A DNA stretch of 10,465 bases from Isotricha intestinalis (Eukaryota > Ciliophora > Litostomatea > Vestibuliferida > Isotrichidae): contig JAJJLU010004680.1 in NCBI GenBank assembly GCA_023807065.1, positions 1-10,465 on the forward strand, read 5' to 3'. Shown one piece after another: positions 1-8,800 of the stretch; within the stretch, counting starts at the first letter, position 1; every line of letters begins with the position of its first letter. The translations under genes and the position numbers were made by a program. The notes under the pieces were generated by a model. It had not been told where the DNA came from. It made no database searches and worked only from the letters and a program-made list of their open reading frames with translations.

Positions 1-2211
1 ATAAAACACTAAAACTAGTTAAACCAAAAGATAATTAATTATTTTTTAATGATATTAGAAAAAGCCAAAATTAATGGAGGATATGATCAAATAGTTTAGG
101 GAAAATTAAAAATATCTTTGAATTATTTCTTGGATGTCAATGTCATATTATTCATAAGAAATCAAGATAATAATAAAGTTTTTGATGCAGTTAAAAAAAA
201 TGAAAATACCTTTGGAACTTTATCTCTCTGTGGTTGTTATTACTATAATGTACAAGATAAATATATTTAGAAAGAAAGCAAGACTTTTATAAAAGAAGAT
301 TGTAATACTCAAAAAAAATAAAGAAATCTGGTTGACATGCATATAAAATATTAAAAACATTAGAAATATAACCAAAAGCAAAAAAAAATATTGATAATAA
401 ATATTATACTTGTAATTCTTTATCATATCAAATCCACATGGAAAATTTAGTAATGCAATTGGTTCAGGAATAGAATTAAAAAAATAGAAGAAATATTAGA
501 AAAAAAATTTGGAATAGAAAATAAATCTCAATATGAATATATTCTTAAGAAAAATGAGAAATATGGATATTTTTATTATGAAAATGAAAAAATAAAAATA
601 GAGAAGGAAATGGAATAATATATATTCCTTTGGATTATTTCAAAGAATGATCTTCACATACAACAGTATGTAATCCTCCTTATGATTGATTAAGTTGGGC
701 TTGTAATATTTTGGTTTTTAAATTTTATACATTTATAAAATAAAATTAAATGAAAAACAATTATTTATATGTCAGGTATGCTTTTAAAATTACAGTGTTC
801 ATAGAGATAATTTAGATAAAATAAATCTATTTCTCAATAAAGAAAATTATATTAAATATTTTTTTTTGTATTAATATTCTTAAAAACAATGAACAATTAG
901 AAAATGTTAAAAATTAAATTTCTCAAAAATATGATTATGACTCTTCTTCTATTAAAGAAGTAAATATCTTTTTAGAAAAAGGGGAATATTTTATTATGAT
1001 TTATCCAGAAAGTTCAATAAATGAAGGTGTAATAATATTTTTATAGAAAAAGAAATTGACATTCAATAAATTAATAAAAAAATAAAGATGGAGTATATTA
1101 TTCAATAGAAAAAATATTTCAAGATGAAGATGAACGTTATAAAAAGTTTTTAAATCCTGAAGACACCAAAGAATTATATTCTTATTTTAAAAAGAAGATT
1201 TTTTACCTTGGAATAAAAGAATATTTTTGCAATTTAACGCTTTAGCAGAAAGTAAAGGATAATCTCCAGAAGAAGCAATAAATTCTATTTCTGAAGAAGG
1301 AGAATCATATTTTTATGATATTATAGAACCTTATACTTTGAATAAAATTTATGGTGAAAGAAAAGAAAATGGAAACATTAAATATAATATAATAGAAATA
1401 GATACTTTACAATTTCGAGATAGTTTAGTATATCCATATAAAATATTTAAATTTGATGATTTAATTCATGAAATGAAATTAAATAGAGAGCCAATTAATT
1501 GTTTATTTACTTAATATGATGAAAATACAGATACCTTATTTAGTGGAATAACATATATGAATTTATATCATAATAAAACCAAAAATGCGGATATTTCAGT
1601 CAAAGTGATGAATCAGGAAAGTATAAAAAAAGGTATCACAAACCTTTTTTATTATAATTTTAGATATTTTAGATAGTATGAGTGAATATAATTCTATCTT
1701 ACAAAATGAAATAATTCCAAAATTATTAAGAAAATTAAAATATGTATGGACAGACCAAGATTTCCATCAATTATTATGTGAAAAAAAAATATAAAATTCG
1801 AATTGTTACAAGACTATAAGTAATAAAATTAAATTAGAAAACTTTATGAATCAATATAATTTAAAAGATAAAATAAACAAGATAATTTAAAACATTTTTG
1901 TAATGATATTATTATATTTATAACTTTTTCAAATAATTCTGAATTATTTTTTTATGATGTTTCTGATTTTGAAAAAAACACTTTAAGTGGTGGTTGCACT
2001 TATTTTAAAGAAGCTGCAGAAAATTTAAGCTCTATACTAAAGTTAGTTAGTAGAGAAAGTCTATAAGACTATTATCAGATGGGGAAATATTTGACTCATT
2101 TAGAAGGAGAAGAATATAATATAAAAGTTGAAATATACTAAACAAAATGCGAATTATGATATTTTTAAAAGAATATTGATTACTAATAAAAATAATTTTA
2201 TTTTTAAATGA
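1..2211 (+). pseudogene. Decayed VWA-domain protein gene, 5' end probably outside the window
   Basis: No frame stays open here, but long protein-like stretches can be followed by hopping frames at A or T runs: frame 1 to about 340, frames 3 and 2 around 363-480, frame 1 to 616, frame 3 at 870-1044, frame 2 to about 1195, frame 3 to about 1630, frame 1 to about 1880, frame 3 to about 2060, frame 2 over 2057-2119 and frame 1 to the TGA at 2209. The part after about 1633 resembles a von Willebrand A domain: a beta strand into DILDSMS, then ILQNEIIPKLLRKLKY, IIIFITFSNNSELFFYDV, LSGGCTYFKEA and a later LLSDGEIFDSF. VWA domains bind partners through a metal site (MIDAS, DxSxS); here it reads DxLxS. 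The upstream 500 residues are not recognised. In-frame stops include 10, 16, 97, 268, 319, 616, 915, 1067, 1260, 1512 and 1792 (all TAA/TAG) and TGA at 687. The density of lesions argues for a true pseudogene. VWA assignment is moderately sure; family membership beyond that is unknown. Confidence 0.6.
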
Positions 2212-2968
2212 AGTTTATTTTCTAAAAATAATTTTAGATTAATAATTTTAAATAAATTATTACAAATTTATTGTAGTATTTTTATAAATAATTTATTAAT
2301 AATATAATTTTTAAATTCAATTGTTATTGCTTTATATATGAAGATGAATATATTTAATATTTATTAAAATTATTTTTTTAATGATTCAATATTTATTAAT
2401 TTGAATAAAGTCAAAACAAGATTAAATAATTAAATAATTTCTTCAGGTTTAAAATTGAAAAATTGAAAATACTCTTAAAAAAATAAGAGTCACTTTGAAA
2501 AAATTATTAATCTAATAAATAAAAAAATAATTATCATATCATCATCTTTTTTTATATCATAAAAAATACTTCATAATTGTCATACGTTTATTATTTTAAT
2601 ATTTTTTATATGATTTATAATAATTATTTATCAAAATTATTATTTTAATATATTTAAAAACAGTTATGAAAAAAGATTTATAATGGAAAAATATTGATAA
2701 ATTAAGAAATAACCCATTAAAATAGTTTCTAAAAAAATTGAATTATTTATCGATAGTTTATTAATGGAAATTTAATTTTCCTTAAATGAGAATATTAAAT
2801 TTTTTTAACTCTAATATAAAATAATATTTTATCATTTTTATTTAATATTGTTTATCTAATAATTTTAATTGAATTTTAATTATTTTATTTTTTTTTGATT
2901 GTAGAATCTTTTTTTTTGATTTTTAATTTATTTTTTCTCATTTCTATATTGAATAAATTATTTAAGTG
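2212..2968. other. AT-rich intergenic DNA
   Basis: No open frame of note or recognisable coding fragment was found on either strand. The stretch is mostly A and T runs. Its one distinct item is the small inverted repeat at 2471-2490. The last part probably includes the upstream region of the kinase gene. Confidence 0.6.
2471..2490. repeat. Inverted repeat, 7-bp arms around six A
   Basis: ACTCTTA, six A, then TAAGAGT forms a perfect 7-bp stem with a 6-base loop. It lies about 260 bases after the end of the VWA pseudogene and about 550 before the kinase gene. In DNA this AT-rich, short inverted repeats arise by chance, so no function is assigned. Confidence 0.5.
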
Positions 2969-3037
2969 TTGAAAAAATAATTAATACATTGAAAAAATAG
3001 TTAAAGAAGTATAAAAAAGTTACTATATATATAAAAA
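2969..3037 (+). promoter_or_regulatory. Presumed promoter region of the kinase gene: 11-bp direct repeat and TATA-like run
   Basis: The 11-mer TTGAAAAAATA occurs at 2969-2979 and again at 2989-2999, exactly 20 bp apart, about two helical turns. A run TATATATATAA lies just before the ATG at 3038, which sits in an A-rich context typical of AT-rich protists and fungi. The placement suits a core promoter and short 5' leader. No motif of a specific organism was matched, and AT-rich DNA makes such matches cheap. Confidence 0.3.
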
Positions 3038-3784
3038 ATGTCAGAAGAAATTGATTTAGAAAATGTAAAAGTGATTTTTCCAAATGGAGAGACACAAAAA
3101 TATCCAAAACCATTACTTTTATCAGATTTATTAAAACATTCCAGTTTATCTTCTGATAAAATTATTGCATTAATGGTAAATGGAGAAATAAAATCTCTCA
3201 ACAAAAAAATTAGAGTAGGAATTGCTAAAGTAGCTCCAATTTTATCAGACTCTTATGAAGGTTCATCAATGTATAGAAGAACTTTAGTTAAAATTTTTGC
3301 CACTGCTGTAAATAAAATATATTCTAAACAATTTAATGTAATTATACATCATAAAGTTAACAATGGATATTTGGTAAGAAAAGTAGATGAAAAAGATTTC
3401 ACTGAAGAAGAAATAAAAAATATTAAAGAAAAAATGACTGAATTAATTAAAAAAGATTTACCAATAGATGAAGTTATTCTTTCCCCTCAAGAAGCAATAA
3501 ATTATTTTAAATCTATTAACCATTTTTATTCAGCTTCTTTAATTGAAAGTAATAATAGAGATTGTGTAAAATGTAGTAATTTAGATAAATTTTTAACTTT
3601 ATTCTTTAGACCATTAGGGAAATCAACAGGAGTAATTACAGATTTCGATGTCCGTCTATCAAGTAATAAAAATAGTTTATTATTATTATTCCCAAAAAAT
3701 TCAAAGCCTATTCCAAAAGATTTAAAAGACATTGAGACTATACAAATAACCAAAGTTATGCAGAATCATATAGTAAAATCATAA
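3038..3784 (+). CDS. TGS-domain nucleoside (uridine) kinase, N-terminal half
   Basis: This 248-residue frame is the first half of the bacterial-type TGS nucleoside kinase, a family of about 550 residues with a TGS domain, a threonyl-tRNA-synthetase-like second domain and a uridine-kinase-type P-loop domain. Residues about 9-68 (VKVIFPNGETQKYP to RVGIAKVAPI) are the TGS fold, a small beta-grasp regulatory domain. Residues about 78-230 match the synthetase-like part: YRRTLVKIFATAVNKIY, then IIHHKVNNGYLVRKV, the EEEIKNIKEKM helix and a final LLLLFPKNSKPIP. The usual histidine motif of this domain is not intact, as expected where it no longer edits tRNA. The frame ends at TAA 3782-3784, but family-like sequence continues in frame 1, open from 3736. 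The two halves together come to about 565 residues, the expected length of one protein. The ATG at 3038 is chosen because the TGS domain starts directly after it. The break is a pseudogenising frameshift, a sequencing error or a real gene split. Confidence 0.75.
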   Translation: MSEEIDLENVKVIFPNGETQKYPKPLLLSDLLKHSSLSSDKIIALMVNGEIKSLNKKIRVGIAKVAPILSDSYEGSSMYRRTLVKIFATAVNKIYSKQFNVIIHHKVNNGYLVRKVDEKDFTEEEIKNIKEKMTELIKKDLPIDEVILSPQEAINYFKSINHFYSASLIESNNRDCVKCSNLDKFLTLFFRPLGKSTGVITDFDVRLSSNKNSLLLLFPKNSKPIPKDLKDIETIQITKVMQNHIVKS

Positions 3785-3846
3785 ATATAAAATGTGTTAA
3801 AATTGTCATTTCAAATCCTTCAAAACTAAGAGAATTAATTTTAACT

Positions 3847-4734
3847 ATGAATATACATCATGAAAAACAAATTTCAAATATTGCTTATGAAATTAGTGAA
3901 AAAGTATTAAATGGAAAAATTAAATATATCGGCATTGCAGGTCCTTCTGCTAGTGGGAAAACAACTTTCTCTAAAAAATTAGCTATTTCTTTAAAATCTA
4001 AAGGAATTGAAACTGTAGTAATAAGTATGGATGATTATTTCAAAAATATGAATGATGCTCCTAAAGATGAAAAAGGAAATCCAGATTTGGAATGTTTAGG
4101 GGCATTAAGAATTGATGATTTTAATAATGAATTAAAAATATTATTGAATGGAGGAAAAACAAAAAGATGCACTTTCAATTTCGTTAAAGGTGCTCATACT
4201 TATTCTGATACTGACATTTTACAATTACCTCCTAAAGAAAGTGGAAAAAAGGGAGTAATTTTATGTGAAGGTTTACATGGAATTGATGAAGGGGCTACAC
4301 CTTCAATTCCTCGTGATGAAAAATTCTACATATATATAGCCCCATTAACTCCAATCAATTCCGATGAATACAATTTCTTTCCTGATCATGTATTAAGATT
4401 GTATAGAAGAAGTATTAGAGACTTTAGAACTAGAGGAAGAAGTGTCAATGACACTTTAAAGCATTGGTTTGGTGTAGCTGCTGGAGAGGAAAAATATATG
4501 TATCCTTGCATTGATTCATGTGATTTAATATGGAATTCTTCACTTGATTACGAAGTAAGTGTATTATATCCATTTGTTTATCCACTTTTAAGAGCTGTAA
4601 ATGTTGATGATCCAAATTATTATTTGGCATGTTATTTAATAAAAACTATGACACATTTTCTTCCTATAAGTGACGAAACAATAGAAAAAACTTCGGTTCT
4701 TAGAGAATTCATCGGAGGCTCATTATTTGAATGA
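3847..4734 (+). CDS. TGS-domain nucleoside (uridine) kinase, P-loop kinase half
   Basis: This 295-residue frame is the kinase domain of the preceding gene, predicted to phosphorylate uridine or cytidine to the monophosphate with ATP or GTP in the cytosol (pyrimidine salvage). The substrate is inferred from the uridine kinase/phosphoribulokinase family. Walker A is GPSASGKTT at residues 32-40. The substrate-site motif SMDDYF is at 60-65, followed by APKDEKGNPDLE. VILCEGLHGI is the Walker B-like strand, RLYRRSIRD and TRGRS form the lid region, GEEKYMYPCIDSCDLIWNSSLDYE is the base-side segment, and the protein ends in LREFIGGSLFE, the usual family terminus. The catalytic half is therefore complete. 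Frame 1 is open from 3736, and NIKCVKIVISNPSKLRELI just before the ATG at 3847 continues the family alignment. The ATG is thus probably an internal methionine, not the original start, though it could serve as one if the halves are now separate. Stop is TGA 4732-4734. Confidence 0.8.
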   Translation: MNIHHEKQISNIAYEISEKVLNGKIKYIGIAGPSASGKTTFSKKLAISLKSKGIETVVISMDDYFKNMNDAPKDEKGNPDLECLGALRIDDFNNELKILLNGGKTKRCTFNFVKGAHTYSDTDILQLPPKESGKKGVILCEGLHGIDEGATPSIPRDEKFYIYIAPLTPINSDEYNFFPDHVLRLYRRSIRDFRTRGRSVNDTLKHWFGVAAGEEKYMYPCIDSCDLIWNSSLDYEVSVLYPFVYPLLRAVNVDDPNYYLACYLIKTMTHFLPISDETIEKTSVLREFIGGSLFE

Positions 4735-4831
4735 AAAATTTTAAATAGTAATTTATTTCAATAATTTTAAAAAAAGGTATATGAACTAAAGTTTGGGAAA
4801 TTAAAAATTTAATATATTTTTTAACAAATAT

Positions 4832-4849
4832 ATGGGGATTTATCCCCAT
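4832..4849. repeat. GC-rich perfect inverted repeat, 8-bp arms
   Basis: ATGGGGAT, two T, then ATCCCCAT. The arms are perfect reverse complements and each holds a run of four G or C, although flanking DNA is nearly all A/T. It begins 98 bases after the kinase stop and is followed by TAAAAAATAA. As RNA the 2-base centre would open to a 6-bp stem with a larger loop. As DNA it is an 18-bp near-palindrome that could suit a dimeric protein. The role is unknown; a 3' UTR element or a protein-binding site are both possible. Confidence 0.6.
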
Positions 4850-4903
4850 TAAAAAATAATCATATAATTTTCATTAATTTTATTTCTAGAAATTTTGAGG
4901 GTG

Positions 4904-4920
4904 TTGAAAATATTTTTCAA
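4904..4920. repeat. AT-rich inverted repeat, 7-bp arms
   Basis: TTGAAAA, TAT, TTTTCAA is a perfect 7-bp inverted repeat with a 3-base centre, 54 bases after the GC-rich one. Being made mostly of A and T it has little weight by itself. Confidence 0.35.
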
Positions 4921-5076
4921 AAAGTTAAAAATGGGTATATATAAAGAAATTATTATTTCAAAAATAAAAATTTTAAAACAATAGAATTTAATTAAATTAT
5001 ATAAACCATGTTTATAGTACAATAATATATTTTTATATTTAATTATTTTCTTAAAAAATATTGATAAAAAAATTAT

Positions 5077-5450
5077 AAGGAATAAATTGAAAAATTCAAA
5101 AGAATATCAGAAAGATATTATGATTCTTTCGGTGATGATGAAATTTTTGAAGAAATTTTCAGGTGAAATGAAAGGAATAATAAAGTCTGAAACTTTAATT
5201 TTTGAAAATCAATATTTATTATTCTTAAAGATAATAATCAAACTTTTCTCAGATAATTCTTTATATATATTATATATTCTTTTGATAATTAATAAAAAAT
5301 TGTTATCTTGTAAAATATTTTGTTATAGATTTTGAAAATAAAAAATTGTATTTAAATGGTAAAATTTATCAAAAAATGATTTCAATTTAGAAGAAGAAAA
5401 AAATAAATTAATAGAATAGTAATTAAATTATTTTCTTAAATGTAAAGTAT
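5077..5450 (+). pseudogene. Possible remnants of a second decayed gene
   Basis: Short protein-like pieces occur in different frames. At 5086-5163 frame 1 reads to RYYDSFGDDEIFEEIFR and then TGA (5164). Around 5325-5390 another frame gives VIDFENKKLYLNGKIYQ, which a frame change joins to DFNLEEEKNKLIE followed by TAG and TAA. The acidic, mixed composition is unlike the pure A/T noise around it and resembles the pattern of the VWA pseudogene, with indels at A runs and stops of TAA/TAG type. No family is recognised. An 82-codon frame here starts only at TTG and is not taken as a gene. It could be chance. Confidence 0.25.
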
Positions 5451-5879
5451 AATGATTTTTATAATAAAATAAGCAATTATCAAATAAAATTTAAATATTG
5501 AATCAATAAATGAAAAATATTAAATTAATTTTCAATTATAATATATTTAAAATTTTTTTTCAATTTTTTTTAATAATTTATATAAATTTATAAATCAATA
5601 AATTAAACTTTATTTTATATTAGATATATGAAATTAACTTTTACATTTATAATTTTTTTATTTTTAAAGTAAATATGTTTTTCATTTAAATACCTTTGTT
5701 TTCATAATCAACAAGAATTTTTTTTTAATTTTCAAAAGTTGTTATTATTACTTTTGTTTTTTTTTAAATTTTTTTTAAGTTTTCTAAAGATTTTTTTTTA
5801 TTTATTAAGTTATGAAACAATCATATTCAGTATAATCATCAATTTTTCTCCTTCATATAATAAAAGCGAATTGATTTGA
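5451..5879. other. AT-rich and T-tract DNA upstream of the ATPase
   Basis: No gene is seen. From about 5530 to 5810 the plus strand has repeated runs of eight to ten T, a pattern often found in nucleosome-poor promoters of AT-rich eukaryotes. The missing 5' end of the ATPase gene (start codon, and possibly a short first exon) should lie here. An ATG at 5628 opens a 14-codon hydrophobic frame with a GTAAAT at 5669 whose phase would fit an AG at 5893, but the support is thin. Confidence 0.4.
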
Positions 5880-8800
5880 TGTACTTTAAAAAGAACTAAA
5901 TGTGATATATTTATTCTTATTCTTTTAAATATTTTTACTGTTGGAATCATAAATTTACTTTTTAATTGGTTTCCAAATATTCAAATTATTGGTTATACAA
6001 AAGCAAGTTTAAACGATTCTTTTTATTTAGGAATTTATTGTAAAGATGGTTATTTATATATTGTAGAAATCAAAAGAAGTTTAATTCCCTTATCAAGTAA
6101 TAAAAATATAAAACAAGAAATATTAGAATTTGTACAAGAATCTTTTATTTTCACTTTTAAATTATTTACATATATTTACAATAAGAAAAATAAACAATTT
6201 ACAAGTTTTAATTTTTCATTAAATCACTTATCAAAAGAAGAACTTCTAAATGAAATGAATAGTGGCTTAACTAACATCGATGAAGAATATAATAGAATAT
6301 TATATGGAGAATGTGATTTAATAGTAGAAATGGGTTCTTTTTTTCAATTATTATTTGAAGAATTTGCAGATCCTTTTTATTTGTTTCAGATATATTCAAT
6401 TATCCTTTGGGCATTGACAGATTATGAAAAATATGCAACTGTGATAGCAATAATGTCAATTTTTTCCTTATTTACTGGAGCTTATGAAACATATACTTCA
6501 ATGAAAAATATAAAGAATATGGCAAGATACTCAATTCCAATAAAAAAATATGTGAATGTGAATGGAGAAATAAAAATTCAAGAAGTACAAAGTTCTACTT
6601 TAGTCCCAGGAGATATATTTGAAATTCCAGAAGATGAAAGTGCTTTACCTTGTGATTGTATTTTGTTGACTGGTGCCATTATTGTCAATGAAGCTATGTT
6701 AACTGGAGAAAGTACTCCAATAGTTAAAGCTCATTTACCTAGTGTAAATAAACCTTTTGATGATAAAGAAGATACTCAATATTTTCTCTTTGCAGGAACA
6801 AAAATTGTGCAGAAAAGGCAACAAGGAGATCAACCTGTTTTAGGATTAGTTTATAATATAGGATTTAATACAGTTAAAGGAAATTTAATTAGATCGATTT
6901 TATTTCCTAAAGAAGTAGAATTGAAATTTAAAAGTGATTCAAATAAATATATTGCTTTCATGGCAATTATGACTATAATAGCTTTTATTCCTTGTGTATT
7001 TTTCATGGTGAAAAGAGCTATTAGATTGAAAGATGAAGGATATGAGGATGATTATAATAATTTATCTTCAACTTTATTAGAAAGAGGATTAGATTTATTC
7101 ACTACAACAGTTCCTCCTTCTCTCCCTGCTTGTCTAAGTATAGGTACTACAACTGCAATTTCCAGATTGAAGAAATATGGAATGATGTGTATTAAGAGAG
7201 AGAGAATGAATTTCGCTGGAAAAATTAATATGTGTGTTTTTGATAAAACTGGAACTTTAACTGAAGATCATTTAGATATAGAAGGTTACTTACCTATTCG
7301 TTCCGAAAGAAATGTTGGCTCAAATGAAATATCCACTATTAAAAGTCATCATGTTATGAAATTCGGAGAATTTAAAAGAAGTGCTCTTGAAATGTCAAAT
7401 GAGAGTTTTAATTATTATAAAGATAAAATTGCTTTAAAATGTAGGAAAGATAAAAAAAAAGAATTAACTCAATTGTATGTTGAATGCTTAGCTTGTTGTC
7501 AAGGAATTACAAAAGTGAATGGAAAATTAATTGGAGACCCAATTGATGTGAAAATGTTCGAAGGTGTGAATTGGGTTTTAAGTGAAAATGTAGAAAATAA
7601 ACAAAATTTTGACGCATTGATTTCTACTTTTGTTCGACCAGGAATGGAAGAAGACTTAGATACTAAAGTTAATAGATTGGAAAATGATGATGAAATTGAT
7701 AAAGTTATTGCTGGACATTATGAAATTGGAATTGTTAAAAGATTCGATTTTTCCTCAAAATTACAAAGAATGTCAGTTTTGACAAAAAATGTAAATGAAC
7801 CTTTTTTCAAATGTTTCGTTAAAGGTTCTCCAGAAAAAATAAAAGAATTATGCAAACCAAATTCTCTTCCTCCAAATTTTAATGAGGAATTAAATAAATG
7901 CACTTCTCAAGGTTATCGTGTTTTAGCTCTTGGGTGTAAAATCATAAAAATGAATTTTGTTCAATGTCAAGAAATGAGTAGAACTTATGCAGAAAGTAAT
8001 TTAACTTTCCTTGGTTTATTAATAGTTCATAACAGATTAAAAGAAGCAACTCCAGATTCATTGAAAATCTTATCAGAAGCTAATTTACGTATTAGAATGG
8101 CCACTGGAGATAATATTTTAACTGCAATTTGTGTTGGAAAAAAAAGTAATTTAATTCCTTCTGATTCTGTTGTTTATTCCTGTGAATTTTTGAAAGATGA
8201 AATAAAAGAAGGAGAACAAATGCTACAATGGAATACTATTGAAAATTTTAAACAGGAAGATATTAGTAATGTGTTGATGATGGAAGAAATTAAAAATTCT
8301 GATATGACTACTACTGTAACTGACTTAACTTGTTTAGTTCCTGAAATGATTGGAGAAAATTTCAGACAAAGTATTTATGTTCCTGCTCCTAAGAGAAAAG
8401 AGGAAGAAAAAAAAGAAAATACTGAAAATAATGAAAATACAAATGATTATTTGGAAGAAATTGAGGATAATATTCATATTGATTTATCACAAGTTCCTTT
8501 TAATGAAGAACAACAAGAAGGAATAGTAATCGCAGTAACAGGTACAACATTTGAAACATTATATCGTTTAAATCATCGTTATTTAGAATTAATAAATCAT
8601 AAATCCAATGATATTTCTTTAATACAAAAATATGAAACATTTCATTTTGTATTTCGTCTCCTATTAAAATATTGTTCTATATATGCTAGAATGACACCAG
8701 AACACAAAACACTTTTGGTGGAATCTCTTCAGAAAGAATCATTTACTGTTCTCATGTGTGGTGATGGTGCTAATGACTGTGGTGCTTTGAAGGCTGCTGA

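Larger units (their letters stand above)
4735..5076. other. AT-rich spacer after the kinase gene
   Basis: No coding potential is visible. It holds two inverted repeats, one GC-rich (4832-4849) and one AT-rich (4904-4920), and presumably the kinase 3' UTR and polyadenylation site. No unique polyadenylation signal can be picked in DNA this AT-rich. Confidence 0.5.

Noticed and set aside
220..426. Minus-strand 68-codon hydrophobic frame
   Set aside because: It is antisense to the VWA pseudogene, and its F/I/L/Y-rich make-up is what the complement of A-rich coding DNA gives.
3001..3204. Minus-strand frames overlapping the kinase and ATPase (3001-3204, 3526-3753, 4445-4630, 7718-7903)
   Set aside because: All are antisense to well-supported domains and show no motif of their own.
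3721..3735. Programmed -1 frameshift at TTTAAAA in the kinase gene
   Set aside because: The heptamer is in the right phase, but slipping there enters frame 1 and meets TGA at 3733-3735 within four codons, before the family-like sequence starts.
3736..3846. An intron joining the two kinase frames
   Set aside because: GT sites at 3755 and 3773 and AG sites ending at 3763, 3773, 3830 and 3832 give no pair of the length class needed, and an intron to 3830 or 3832 would remove sequence that looks conserved.
5087..5335. An 82-codon open frame on the plus strand
   Set aside because: It begins at TTG, has no ATG before codon 8, is dominated by I, L, K and F as expected from AT-rich noise, and the more protein-like pieces here lie in other frames.
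5628..5669. First exon of the ATPase with the hydrophobic start MKLTFTFIIF
   Set aside because: Splice phase fits an AG at 5893, but the joined N-terminus lacks the charged segment usual before the hairpin, and such short frames are common in T-rich DNA. Kept only as a possibility.
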